Of a stretch of 64,000 bases of DNA, positions 53,130 through 62,335 are shown piece after piece. The stretch lies in assembly GCF_000526215.1 (NCBI RefSeq), contig NZ_JAFQ01000004.1, positions 5,580,001-5,644,000 of the forward strand. Direction: 5' to 3'. Positions within the stretch are counted from its first letter, which is position 1. The number at the start of each line of letters is the position of its first letter. The DNA is from Nocardia sp. BMG51109. GTDB lineage: Bacteria; Actinomycetota; Actinomycetes; Mycobacteriales; Mycobacteriaceae. The notes beneath the pieces were generated by a model. It worked only from the letters and a program-made list of their open reading frames with translations. It was not told the origin of the DNA and made no database searches. The position numbers were made by a program, and so were the translations under genes.

Positions 53130-54209
53130 ATGGTGCTGACGATGAAGGAGATCGCCGCGGCTACCGGGGTGTCGGTGGCCACGGTGTCGAATGCCTTCAA
53201 TCATCCGGAGCGGTTGTCGAAATCCAAACGCGCCGAAATCCTCGCTGCGGCGGAATCGCTGGGGTACGGCGGGCCGCACCCCGGCGCGAGCAGCCTGCGG
53301 ACGGGGACGGTCGGTTCGATCGGATTCATGATCACGGACTGGCTGTCATACGCGGTCGACGACCCCGCGAGCACCCTGCTCCTGCAGGGGATCGCGCACT
53401 CGAGCCAGACCGCGGACACGGTACTCGCACTGCTGCCGCTCGGTGGGGCGGCCGGCCGCGGCGGCCGGTCGGAGAGCGAGCGTGCGCGGTCGATACTGCA
53501 ACGGGCGGTGGTCGACGGGTTCATCGCGTTCAATCTGCCCGATGAGCATCCCGCTGTCGGCAGCGTGCGGCAGCGGGGTGCGCCACTCGTCATTGTCGAC
53601 GCGCCGAAGATCCAGGGAGTCGGCTGGGTCGGCATCGATGAGCGTGCCGCCGCCGGCGCTGCGGCCGAACACCTGCTCGCGCAGGGGCATCGACGCATCG
53701 GTGTACTGGTCGACCGGCTCTCGCCGGACGGCTACGTCGGCGCGGTATCGGAGGCTCGAGTGAGCCGCGGCCGCGATCTCGTGGCGAGGGAACGCCTGCG
53801 CGGCTACGCCGACGCCTTCGCCGACCGGGGGCTGCCGATCGCCGAGGTGCCGATCGTGGAGGCCGGCGGGTACTCCTCGACGCACGCACGGCGGGCTGCG
53901 GAAATCCTACTGAGCCACGAATCGGCGGTCTCGGCGGTTCTGGCGATCAGCGACGTCATGGCCGTAGGGGTTCTCGACATCTGTGCCGAACGGGGGATAG
54001 GCGTTCCCACCGCGCTGTCGGTGGTCGGCTTCGACGATATCCCTGCTGCCGAGCACCGGGGACTGACGACGGTGCACCAACCACTGATGGACAAGGGACA
54101 ATGGGCGGCGGAGATGCTGTTCGCCGCGATCAACGGCGCGCCGACCGGACACCTGGGCCTGCCGTGGAACCTCACAATCCGGGAGACCACCGGCCCGCCG
54201 CACTCGTGA
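53130..54209 (+). CDS. LacI-family transcriptional regulator
   Basis: A 359-residue regulator. HTH and hinge helix are at residues ~4-60 (TMKEIAAATGVSVATVSNAF), and a periplasmic-binding-protein-like sensor follows with EHLLAQGHRRIGVLVDR and AISDVMAVGVLDICAERGIG, ending in TLSV-like VVGFDDIPAAEHRGLTTVHQ. The sensor suggests a sugar-like effector. The ATG follows GAGGAGGTGTTCAC, and a GTGAAC/GTTCAC pair (53097-53129) brackets the ribosome site. Its stop codon directly abuts an IS1380 fragment. Confidence 0.9.
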   Translation: MVLTMKEIAAATGVSVATVSNAFNHPERLSKSKRAEILAAAESLGYGGPHPGASSLRTGTVGSIGFMITDWLSYAVDDPASTLLLQGIAHSSQTADTVLALLPLGGAAGRGGRSESERARSILQRAVVDGFIAFNLPDEHPAVGSVRQRGAPLVIVDAPKIQGVGWVGIDERAAAGAAAEHLLAQGHRRIGVLVDRLSPDGYVGAVSEARVSRGRDLVARERLRGYADAFADRGLPIAEVPIVEAGGYSSTHARRAAEILLSHESAVSAVLAISDVMAVGVLDICAERGIGVPTALSVVGFDDIPAAEHRGLTTVHQPLMDKGQWAAEMLFAAINGAPTGHLGLPWNLTIRETTGPPHS

Positions 54210-54558
54210 CCGGGCCGAACACCCCCGGCTGGTCCCGCAGCACCATCACATCCGACACGCAGTCCGCGCCCGCGGCCACAGCGATCGTCAGATCCAGCAC
54301 GGTCTTGCCCGGATCATGTGTCGCAAGCGGCTTCTGCCACGGCGCCAGCACCTCGGACAGGCTCTTCACCAGCCCGATCCTCTCCGCCGTACGCACCAGC
54401 AGCACCGCCCCAGCCTGCGACACCAGACCGGCACCGTCCCCGTCGGCGGCCAGCCGCGGGTACCACGTAGAATCCCTCACCAGAAAGGTGCTCCTGCAAA
54501 CTCGAAAATCCAGCCCTCAGCACGCTGAATTATCGCAGTTCAGAGCACCTTTCGCCAT
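54208..54558 (-). mobile_element. IS1380-family element, 5' end with transposase N-terminal fragment
   Basis: The minus strand encodes the N terminus of an IS1380-type transposase from GTG 54480: VRDSTWYPRLAADGDGAGLV, then SQAGAVLLVRTAERIGLVKS and later VAAGADCVSDVMVLRDQPGV, cut off after FGPV where the LacI gene's stop begins. The outer part (54481-54558) is the element's end, with an inverted GAAAGGTGCTC/GAGCACCTTTC pair. Positions 54434-54558 are repeated identically at 58013-58137. Confidence 0.87.
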
Positions 54559-54700
54559 CATCGATACGAACCCGGCGGTTGTCCGGATGCTCGGTCGTGC
54601 CCATCGGCCCTGCACGGGAGGATCGCGAATGCGACGCTGAACCCTCTCACCGGCCCGGACGGGACACCCGAGCGGACCTGACTGGGTCATGTGGCGGCAC

Positions 54701-55297
54701 TCAACGCGGGTTGTGCCGACTCCGGTAGGCCGCGACGCTGGCCCGGTGCGCGCAGGTTCGGGTGCAGTACTGCTTCGAGCCGTTGCGTGAGAGGTCCACG
54801 AAAGTGGCCCGGCAGTTCGGCCCGGCACATACGCCGAGACGAGTCGGACCGAGCGTGGCGATCACGGAGGCCAGTGCGCTGAGCGTGGCCGCGGCCAGGT
54901 GCGCCGAGCAGTGGTCGGTGTCGGAGGTGACCTCGGTCCACCAGCGGTCGTGATCGTGGCGCAGCGCCGGGGTGGCGCGGCTGTGACGCAGGCCGTCATT
55001 GATCAGGGCTGCGGCCCCAACCGGGTCGGTGCTCGCTTGTTCGAGCACGGCACGAACCGTCTCCCGCAACGCGCGGACCTCCGCTAGGTCGGCGCGGGTG
55101 AGACGCTGCCGCATACCGGCCCATCGGTCTGCGGCCGAACTCGGAGGCTCGACCGGGCCTGCGGGGAAATGCTCATCGAGGAAGTCCCGGAGTTGCTCCA
55201 CGGTTTCGAGCGCGTCCTCTCCCTTGATCGGCTTCAAGGTGTTGGCAAGATCGACGGCCGTCTGGACCGCCGAGGCGGTGTAACACGCATCAAGCAT
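54701..55297 (-). CDS. CGNR zinc-finger/ABATE-domain transcriptional regulator
   Basis: A 198-residue protein. The N-terminal ABATE-type domain covers residues ~5-130. The CGNR zinc finger at the end reads VCAGPNCRATFVDLSRNGSK, then QYCTRTCAHRASVAAYR, with four Cys ligands. Such stress-linked regulators often control adjacent exporters. ATG 55297 follows GAGGAG by 9 nt; longer frames reach 55348. It is divergent from the MFS exporter across an inverted repeat, so it probably represses both. Confidence 0.85.
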   Translation of the reverse strand: MLDACYTASAVQTAVDLANTLKPIKGEDALETVEQLRDFLDEHFPAGPVEPPSSAADRWAGMRQRLTRADLAEVRALRETVRAVLEQASTDPVGAAALINDGLRHSRATPALRHDHDRWWTEVTSDTDHCSAHLAAATLSALASVIATLGPTRLGVCAGPNCRATFVDLSRNGSKQYCTRTCAHRASVAAYRSRHNPR

Positions 55298-55325
55298 TTG
55301 ACGTGTCTCCTCATTGCTCCGTAAC

Positions 55326-55355
55326 GTGACACCCATAGTAGCTTTCACATGTCAC
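55326..55355. promoter_or_regulatory. inverted repeat in the CGNR/MFS divergent promoter
   Basis: GTGACA (55326-55331) and TGTCAC (55350-55355) are separated by 18 nt between the two divergent starts, with an ACGT outside each arm. It is a candidate operator for the CGNR regulator. Confidence 0.45.
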
Positions 55356-55379
55356 AACGTACCTGGGGAGGAGACGACG

Positions 55380-56798
55380 ATGCCGCAGACGATCCCGTCC
55401 GGAAGGGCCCTCAGCGGCGTGTCGAACCACGGCCCCGATGGGCGCTGGCTGGGGCTGGCCCTGGGGATACTGGTGCTGCCACAGTACGTAGCGCTGGGAG
55501 CGCCGTCGGTGGCGCTGCCGGCCATCGGCCGCGCGCTCGCGGTGCCGTTCGGGGCCACGGCATGGATTCTTGCCGCATGGTCGTTGACCTCCGCGCTTGC
55601 GATGCCGGTCGCGGGTCGGCTGATGGCCCGGTGGAGCCCCTTCCGGGTACTCGTCGCCGGGGTCGTGGCACTCGCCGCGGGCTCGGCGCTCGCGGGAGCC
55701 GGCCCGACACTGCCGGTCGTGATCGTCGGTCGACTGATCGGTGGCGCCGGTGCGGGCGCGACCGTGATCGCCGTCTTCGCTGCGGCCACCGCACTTCCCG
55801 GGCGGGAACGGATCCGCGCGCTGGGAGTCATTGCCGCCGCCAGCGCGACGGCGTCGGCGTGCGGGACCCTGTTGGGCGGGGCGGTGACCGCATGGCTGGG
55901 GTGGCGTGCCGTGCTCGCGATCCCGGTCCTCGCGCTGCCCCTTCTGCTGGCCGCAATGGCGGGTAGGCGCACATTCACGCGGATCGGTGGCGGCGAGTGG
56001 GACGGCTCGGCCGGGCGACTCGACATCGCCGGCGCGGCCGTGCTTTCGGTACTCGCCGGCTCGGTGATCACGTTGCTGCAGGCGCATTCGGTCGGGCTGC
56101 CCGCTCCGATCACGCTCGTCGTGGCTGCCGCCGGGGCGCTCGCCGCCGTGGGGCTTTGGTGGCGCGTGCGACGCACGCCCGACGGGTTCGTGCCTCGGCG
56201 GGTGATATCGGCCCGCGGCTTCCTGTCGGCCGGGCTCGTCGGCGGGACGGTCTTCGCCGGCTACTACGGGGTGCTGTTCCTCGCCCCGTCCCTGATCGAG
56301 CAGGCCACGGGCGGTGGCGCCCTCGAAGCCGGCGCACTCTTGGTCCCGGCCGCCGCCTGCTCGGTGCTGGCAGGGCGGCTGGTCGGCACCTTGACCGACC
56401 GGTTCACCGGTTGGCAGGTGTCGGCCGGGCTCGCGGCACTCACCGTCGTCGGCGTGCTCGTGGTCGCGGTCTTCACCGGGCCGATCTCGGTTGTCGCCGG
56501 CGCGGCGCTGACCGTGTGTGGGTTCGCCGGCGCTCAGGCCGTTCTGGTGAGCCTCGCGCCGGAACTGGTCGCCACGCGCGACCGCAACACCGCACAGGGC
56601 CTGCTCAACTTCATGATCTTCCTGGGTGGCGGGATCGGTCCGGCCGCTGTCGCAGGCCTGTCCGGCGTCGTGTCCGTGCCGGTGGCGCTCGCCGTGCTCG
56701 CGGCACTTCCCTTAACCGGACTCGTCCTCAGCCTGACCCGGCGCCCTGGCGCCGGCCGCCGACCCGAACCTGACGACACGTGTGGGAGCCCGCGATGA
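55380..56798 (+). CDS. MFS multidrug exporter (DHA2-like)
   Basis: A 472-residue membrane transporter with roughly 14 hydrophobic spans. It has a motif-A-like RLMARWSPFRVLVAGVVAL between helices 2 and 3, a GRLIGGAGAGATVIAVFAAA motif C region, and a later TDRFTGWQVSAGLA loop. Such proteins export drugs or metabolites by proton antiport. ATG 55380 has a strong GGGGAGGAG site. It is paired with a divergent CGNR regulator and followed by an epoxide hydrolase, inside an IS1380-flanked cassette. Confidence 0.88.
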   Translation: MPQTIPSGRALSGVSNHGPDGRWLGLALGILVLPQYVALGAPSVALPAIGRALAVPFGATAWILAAWSLTSALAMPVAGRLMARWSPFRVLVAGVVALAAGSALAGAGPTLPVVIVGRLIGGAGAGATVIAVFAAATALPGRERIRALGVIAAASATASACGTLLGGAVTAWLGWRAVLAIPVLALPLLLAAMAGRRTFTRIGGGEWDGSAGRLDIAGAAVLSVLAGSVITLLQAHSVGLPAPITLVVAAAGALAAVGLWWRVRRTPDGFVPRRVISARGFLSAGLVGGTVFAGYYGVLFLAPSLIEQATGGGALEAGALLVPAAACSVLAGRLVGTLTDRFTGWQVSAGLAALTVVGVLVVAVFTGPISVVAGAALTVCGFAGAQAVLVSLAPELVATRDRNTAQGLLNFMIFLGGGIGPAAVAGLSGVVSVPVALAVLAALPLTGLVLSLTRRPGAGRRPEPDDTCGSPR

Positions 56799-56886
56799 CG
56801 GTCCACACCTCGGAGCCGATCGACGGCTTCACCCTGTGACCTACATCTGATCCGATAACGTCTTGCCGAGGAAAAGGAGCCCCGCT

Positions 56887-58008
56887 GTGGCCGCCGAGCC
56901 GTTCCAGGTCAGCATCACCGAAGCCGAGATCGCGGATCTGCGCGAACGGTTGCGACGGACGCGGTGGCCCGAGCCCGAGCCGGTGGACGACTGGTCGCAG
57001 GGATTGCCGCTAGCTTATGCACAGGAGCTTTGCCGCAGCTGGGCCGACGACTACGACTTCGGGTTCGCCGAGCGGCTGAACGTTTTCCCGCAGTACCGCG
57101 ACACAATCGACGGGTTGGGCATCCACTTCCTGCACGTCCGCTCGCCGGAGCCGGAGGCGTTCCCGCTGGTGCTCACGCACGGGTGGCCGGGTTCGGTGCT
57201 CGAGTTCCTGGAGGTCCTCGGCCCGCTGACCGACCCGCGCGCACACGGCGGGGACCCGGCGGACGCATTCCACGTGGTCGCGCCGTCGTTGCCCGGATAC
57301 GGCTGGAGTGACAAGCCGTCGACGACCGGGTGGGGCATCACTCGCATCGCGCGCGCCTGGGACACATTGATGGTTTCGCTGGGTTACGAGCGGTACGGCG
57401 CGCAGGGCGGTGACTGGGGTTCGGCGGTGTCCGGCGCGCTGGGCGAGGTGGCGCCCGACCGGGTTGCCGGCGTGCACCTGAACTTGGGGTCCGTGACGGC
57501 GGGCACGTTCGACGACCCGACGCCCGCGGAGCTGGCGAACCTCGAGGCCGAGAAGGAGTTCCAGCGCACCGGCCGGGGGTACTCGGCGCTGCAGGCGAGC
57601 CGGCCGCAGACGCTCGGCTACGGCCTCACCGACTCCCCGGCGGGCCAGGCCGCCTGGATCGCCGAGAAGTTCTGGGCCTGGACGGACAACAACGGCCACC
57701 CCGAGGACGCGGTGTCGCGGCAGACGATCCTCGACGAGATCTCGGTCTATTGGTTCACCGCGTCGGCCACGTCATCGGCGCGCCTGTATTGGGAGAGTTT
57801 CGCCAACTTCCGGGACAAGGTCACCGCGCCGTCCGGGCTGTCGGTCTACCCGCGCGACATAACCCGCCCGTCGCGGCGGGAGGCCGAGCTGCGGTTCACC
57901 GACCTGCGCTGGTTCGAAGAACTGCCGCGAGGCGGCCACTTCGCCGCGCTGGAGCAGCCGGAGTCACTGGTCGAGCAGGTCCGCGGGTTCTTCCGCCTCT
58001 TCCGCTGA
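56887..58008 (+). CDS. epoxide hydrolase, microsomal-type (EHN plus alpha/beta hydrolase)
   Basis: A 373-residue enzyme that hydrolyses epoxides to diols. The N-terminal EHN domain is at residues ~4-110 (FQVSITEAEIADLRERLRRT and WADDYDFGF). The alpha/beta hydrolase has the oxyanion motif THGWPGSVLEF, nucleophile D176 in GAQGGDWGSAVSG and catalytic H351 in PRGGHFAALEQPE. The ring-opening tyrosine is probably in YWFTASATSS or nearby. GTG 56887 follows AAAAGGAG by 7 nt. It lies 88 nt after the MFS gene; 4 nt after its stop begins the second IS1380 copy. It may detoxify an epoxide that the MFS protein also handles. Confidence 0.9.
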   Translation: MAAEPFQVSITEAEIADLRERLRRTRWPEPEPVDDWSQGLPLAYAQELCRSWADDYDFGFAERLNVFPQYRDTIDGLGIHFLHVRSPEPEAFPLVLTHGWPGSVLEFLEVLGPLTDPRAHGGDPADAFHVVAPSLPGYGWSDKPSTTGWGITRIARAWDTLMVSLGYERYGAQGGDWGSAVSGALGEVAPDRVAGVHLNLGSVTAGTFDDPTPAELANLEAEKEFQRTGRGYSALQASRPQTLGYGLTDSPAGQAAWIAEKFWAWTDNNGHPEDAVSRQTILDEISVYWFTASATSSARLYWESFANFRDKVTAPSGLSVYPRDITRPSRREAELRFTDLRWFEELPRGGHFAALEQPESLVEQVRGFFRLFR

Positions 58009-58012
58009 CTGC

Positions 58013-58137
58013 CCGTCCCCGTCGGCGGCCAGCCGCGGGTACCACGTAGAATCCCTCACCAGAAAGGTGCTCCTGCAAACTCGAAAATCCAGCCCTCAGC
58101 ACGCTGAATTATCGCAGTTCAGAGCACCTTTCGCCAT
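58013..58137 (-). repeat. second IS1380 end, 125-bp direct repeat
   Basis: Identical over 125 bp to 54434-54558, in the same orientation. It contains the first ~16 codons of the IS1380 transposase (VRDSTWYPRL onward) and the element's outer end, cut off at 58013. Together the copies bracket the CGNR-MFS-epoxide hydrolase genes. Confidence 0.9.
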
Positions 58138-58289
58138 TTTCCGGGGCACCGTCGGCTCACCAGCGTGAATCGCCAAGGTTAAGAACGAGTCACCCTCGCT
58201 CGTAGTACTGCCAGGGCGAGACATCGGCGCAACTCGCGGTCCAACACGGGCTCACTCGCACGGAATCCATATGGTCAACAGACCAGATG

Positions 58290-60047
58290 TCAACTACCGA
58301 TAGCAGTTTTAGGGTGATCGCTGGTCCGTGATTCGCAAGAGCGCCGCGCTTCGAGTGCATATAGCAAGAGGATAGAGGCTCCGAAGTACGCCACGGTGAG
58401 GATTAGAACCGCCGTCTGATAAGTCGTGGAGGTGACTTCTCCGGCTGCCCATAGTGCCGACACGACGACTACCAGAGCCAAAGTGGTCGTCGCCATCATG
58501 GTGAGCACGACCCTCGCCTGTGGCCGCCGCGTCAGTCCGTCGATGAAGGAGGCTTCGACCACCTTTGGCGTCGCTTCTCCGGCTGTGCGCGCGGCCGCGG
58601 TTGCCTCCTCGTCAAGGGCTTGCAATTGCAGAGATTCCGTGGGGTAGCTCCTCCGCGCGCCCGCCATACCCGCCAGAATCGTGTAGAGCACGGCGGCAAA
58701 GATATAGATGATGGGAAAGAGGAAGTACATGTGGATCGGCGACCACACGATGAGTGCGGTCGTGAGGAGTGCACTGATGAGCCAGGTCGCGAACGCAGCG
58801 GGGTTACAGCGATTTCCCTTGAAGTAGGACCAGTATCGTGTAAAACGAATCCTGGGAAATATCCAGTGTTCGACGGAAACGAGTGCGCCGACGGGAATGA
58901 GGACCAGTCCGTATATTGCGATGATATCGACGAGTTTATTGAAGACCAAGGGGAAGCATGCGATGAAGGTGACAGTGAGTCCTGTTGCGAAGATAGCCTT
59001 CTTCTCGCTGAATCCTGGCTTGAGTGATTGAAATGCGAGTCCAGCGCGATAGATGGCAGGGTTGCTGGTACTCCAGCCGGAAATGATGACGACCACGATC
59101 CCGAATATCCCTAGCGTGGAATAGGCCAGGGTTCCGGCGTCGAGTTGACCAATGGTCGTTTCGAGAGAGAAGGCTGCCGCTGCCCCCATCGCACCGGCGC
59201 TGATCCAGGACAGCACGAAGCCGCCGAACTGGCCGGTCGCGGAGGCAAGGCCGTACCAGGTGCTCTTCGCGTATCGCATGACGGCCATATCGGTCAGACC
59301 GAGATGGAATACGACGGTCACGCCCCAGGTATACGCAGCGACGTGCCAGAAGGTGAGCCCCTCACCGACTCCGGACGGCCAGATCATCGATGAACTGACG
59401 TCACCGATGCTATTCCACAAGCCGCCGCTCGTGTCTGAACCCTGGATCAGGGTGCCATAGGAGACGATGAGCCCTACGACGAAAACAACCACCAGCCACG
59501 GGGTGCACACCGTGGCGAACTTGGCGACAGAGTTGAATCCATAAGCAGCGACGACCGTGATGAGTAGGCCGACGGCGACAACCACTAGTACGTAGCTGAC
59601 GCTCGAGGGGAACCACTCGGTCTGCGGTGGTATACCAAGTACGATTCGGATCGCCGAAGCCGCGACGGCGATCATCGCGCCCGCCATGATGCAGGAGATG
59701 ACGCCATTGGTGATGTTGTAGACCCTGGTAAACCATGGGCCGGCTATTCGTTTGAGGTAGGTATAAAGGGTAACGCGTACATCTACACTGATCCTGGTGG
59801 TGACAAGTGTGTAACTCAGCACTCCCAGCGTTGCGCCGACCAGCATGCCCGCAAGCGTCTGTACGACTCCGGCACCCCATGCCACAAAGGACGCGCCGAT
59901 GACGAAGGCGGTGCCGGCAATGTTTTCACCTGCGAAAAATCCCAGGAAGTAACTGAGTGGCCGGTGCTGCTCTTCGAGCACCGGAAGGTCCTCTGGAGGG
60001 ATGGATGGTTTTGAGGCATGCTGAAGCGTCATTGATTCGTCAGACAT
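58290..60047 (-). CDS. NCS1-type purine/cytosine permease family transporter
   Basis: A 585-residue membrane protein with ~12 spans and two extra C-terminal helices. NCS1-like features are the early LSYFLGFFAGENIAGTAFVI, TRISVDVRVTLYTYLKRIAG, YGFNSVAKFATVCTPWLVVV, and LVSWISAGAMGAAAAF-type helices. NCS1 proteins import nucleobases, hydantoins, allantoin and similar amides. Base composition is clearly less GC-rich than the neighbours (for example 58.9-59.1 kb), a sign of recent transfer. ATG 60047 lies 68 nt after the DMFase-like stop, so the two probably form an uptake-hydrolysis operon. Confidence 0.83.
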   Translation of the reverse strand: MSDESMTLQHASKPSIPPEDLPVLEEQHRPLSYFLGFFAGENIAGTAFVIGASFVAWGAGVVQTLAGMLVGATLGVLSYTLVTTRISVDVRVTLYTYLKRIAGPWFTRVYNITNGVISCIMAGAMIAVAASAIRIVLGIPPQTEWFPSSVSYVLVVVAVGLLITVVAAYGFNSVAKFATVCTPWLVVVFVVGLIVSYGTLIQGSDTSGGLWNSIGDVSSSMIWPSGVGEGLTFWHVAAYTWGVTVVFHLGLTDMAVMRYAKSTWYGLASATGQFGGFVLSWISAGAMGAAAAFSLETTIGQLDAGTLAYSTLGIFGIVVVIISGWSTSNPAIYRAGLAFQSLKPGFSEKKAIFATGLTVTFIACFPLVFNKLVDIIAIYGLVLIPVGALVSVEHWIFPRIRFTRYWSYFKGNRCNPAAFATWLISALLTTALIVWSPIHMYFLFPIIYIFAAVLYTILAGMAGARRSYPTESLQLQALDEEATAAARTAGEATPKVVEASFIDGLTRRPQARVVLTMMATTTLALVVVVSALWAAGEVTSTTYQTAVLILTVAYFGASILLLYALEARRSCESRTSDHPKTAIGS

Positions 60048-60115
60048 AATCGTAGGTCCTGCCGGGTCTGCCGGTGTATGTTCGCGTAATTGGATACGAG
60101 ATCGTTGGTCAATCG

Positions 60116-62335
60116 TCAGCTAGCTGAATCCTTCAGGGAGCGACGACTCAGGAAGCCGCGAAGGACGTTCAACGTCAATTTTGCGACATTGTTGTCATAT
60201 TTGTTGTAAGCCAGGCTTCCTGCCCACGAGATAGAGCCGACGCTGAAGACGGCGCCCCCAGAGGAGGTCTCGACTACGGTGATGTCGGCTCGGACGTTGG
60301 GGTTCTTCGTGCCGCCTTGTCCGGGGACGAAGACGCTGTGCTCCTCGCTCACAGGTTGGTAGTAGTCGGAGAAGCCCGTGGTAGTCGCCAGGATGACGGT
60401 GTGAGGTGGGGTGCCCGCCGCAGTGTTGGCTCGATCGAGTTCGTCGCCGCCCGCGGCACCGAGCACGAGTCCGAAGTCGCCGATGGTTTCCTCGGACCCG
60501 ATGCCGTCGAACACCCAGTCGTACGCGCTCGGCTCGGCACGCTTGTATCCTGATCCCCTTGACCAGCCATTGGCCGTGTAGCCGACACCGGTGAGCTCGT
60601 TCGGTGTTCGTCCGCGCAGTCGCCAGATGCCGCCCATCTCGCCGGTGGTGGAGTGCCGGGCTTCGCCGTAGGGCGATCGGAAGTCGGCGTTTCCGGCGTA
60701 GCCGCGGCGCACTTCGATGACGTGGCGTCGTTCGGGGTCGTAGCTCGTGACCCAGTAGAAGCCGTTGCCGCCGAGATACATCATTCGGCCGCCGCGCTCG
60801 GTGAATTCCTCGAGCGAGTCCAGCATTTTGCCGGTGTAGTACTCGGGATGGGAGCCGGTGATGACGACCTTGTACTGGTTCAGGAGGTCGGTTCCTTCGG
60901 CATCGAGGTCCTCGTCGGTGGCTATGTCGACCGTAAAGCCTTCGTGGGCGAGCCAACCGATGATGTAAAAGTCTGCCGCGTAGTGCCGGGGTGCGCTGGT
61001 GAGCCATGCGCTGTAGTCAGGCCGCCAGGTAAGAATGGGGCGCCGGGCGGACGAGTAACGCACTCCGACTCCGTCGGCGTGCAGGTCGTACAGCGAGAGG
61101 CCGTACTCCGGATGCTGCGCGAGGTAGTGGTCATAGCTGTTGCCGACGATGGGCTCGTCTTTCATCAGCGACAGCGAGCTTTCCGCAGCGTCGTTCTGGT
61201 ATTGCTGGTTGCCGTAGGCCAGGTAGGTGTTCGTCGGTGCGAGAAAGAGGACGTCGCCGGACGCGATGCGGGGACGGACGTAGAAGGGCACGTACTCTGT
61301 GGACTCGGCGTCGGTGAGGGCGGCAACGTAGGCGCCGCTGTCCCAGCCTTCAGGAATCGTGAGCTCGAGGGATGGCTGCCAGCGCGCGTCCTCGAGGTCT
61401 TCGTGGTGAAAGTGGATGGCATCGTAGTGCTCCGGGTAGTGCCGGAAGTCATGTTCGGTGCCGTCCCACTTCGGGCCGGTGACCGCGCGGGCGGGAAGAT
61501 TGACCGTCCGTGCGTGCAGCTCGTTTCCTGAGACGTCGCGGACGCGGTCGGCGTGCGGCTCGGCGGCGAAGTCCCAGGCGGCCGCGACGGCGCGGTGGCG
61601 ATGCGGGGTCCGGTCTGTCAGCAACAAGTCGAGCTCGTCCTCGGAGCGGTTGCCTCGTGTCAGAACGGGGGAGGACACCTTGCCGTCGAAGAGCCGAGCT
61701 GGTCGTTCTGCTCCCATCGTGGCGGCCACGAACAGCTCGCCCGATCCGAACTCGAACGAGCTGGCTACGGCGCTCACGCGGATGCTCGTCGCTCCTGTGC
61801 GACGTGCAGGAGAGCTACGGATGATCAGATCCACCGCGCTGCTACCAGCATTCTGCACCCGCCGGCCGAGGACCACGTCGTACCAGCGGCCACATTCGAC
61901 CGGCAGCTTCGCGGTGAGTGCTGTGTGTTCACCGGACTCGAGGTAGGTGAACTCGAAGCCGCTTGGCGAAACGTACAGTCCGACGTCCGCCGTGCCCGCC
62001 GCTCGTGTCAGCACAGGTGTGCGCTCTTCCCGTGACAGTCTCGACGGCTGGACCGCGAGGGCCAGCGCCCAACCCTCGTCGCCATCGAGCACGCCAGGAG
62101 CGGGAGCGACAAGGTATGACCCCGACACGATCTCCTGCGGCTGTCCAGCATGGTTGCCGTCGATCGGGCTCGGGACATCCTGTTCGGACCATCCCGGCGC
62201 GTGGGGGCGATCGTCGACGCTGAAGAGTCGTTTGACCTGGCAGTCGTAGCGGCCACGCGGGGCGTTCACAAAGAAGGTGATCGATTCGCCGTTCTTGACG
62301 CTGAGCTTGTCGGCGTATCCGGTCAGACGTGTCAA
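60116..62335 (-). CDS. N,N-dimethylformamidase large-subunit-like amidohydrolase
   Basis: A 739-residue protein resembling the large (beta) subunit of N,N-dimethylformamidase. The N-terminal half is beta-rich with a LamG-like region (AAWDFAAEPHADRVRDVSGN). The C-terminal half is a glutamine-amidotransferase-like fold, with DVLFLAPTNTYLAYGNQQYQ, SLYDLHADGVGVRYSS, RPILTWRPDYSAW, EYYTGKMLDSLEEFTERGGR and GNGFYWVTSYDP. The known enzyme uses a mononuclear iron bound by two Tyr and one Glu, and several Tyr and Glu here could serve. No small-subunit gene is seen beside it, so it may differ in subunit makeup or substrate. It is upstream of, and probably co-transcribed with, the NCS1 permease. Confidence 0.8.
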   Translation of the reverse strand: MTRLTGYADKLSVKNGESITFFVNAPRGRYDCQVKRLFSVDDRPHAPGWSEQDVPSPIDGNHAGQPQEIVSGSYLVAPAPGVLDGDEGWALALAVQPSRLSREERTPVLTRAAGTADVGLYVSPSGFEFTYLESGEHTALTAKLPVECGRWYDVVLGRRVQNAGSSAVDLIIRSSPARRTGATSIRVSAVASSFEFGSGELFVAATMGAERPARLFDGKVSSPVLTRGNRSEDELDLLLTDRTPHRHRAVAAAWDFAAEPHADRVRDVSGNELHARTVNLPARAVTGPKWDGTEHDFRHYPEHYDAIHFHHEDLEDARWQPSLELTIPEGWDSGAYVAALTDAESTEYVPFYVRPRIASGDVLFLAPTNTYLAYGNQQYQNDAAESSLSLMKDEPIVGNSYDHYLAQHPEYGLSLYDLHADGVGVRYSSARRPILTWRPDYSAWLTSAPRHYAADFYIIGWLAHEGFTVDIATDEDLDAEGTDLLNQYKVVITGSHPEYYTGKMLDSLEEFTERGGRMMYLGGNGFYWVTSYDPERRHVIEVRRGYAGNADFRSPYGEARHSTTGEMGGIWRLRGRTPNELTGVGYTANGWSRGSGYKRAEPSAYDWVFDGIGSEETIGDFGLVLGAAGGDELDRANTAAGTPPHTVILATTTGFSDYYQPVSEEHSVFVPGQGGTKNPNVRADITVVETSSGGAVFSVGSISWAGSLAYNKYDNNVAKLTLNVLRGFLSRRSLKDSAS

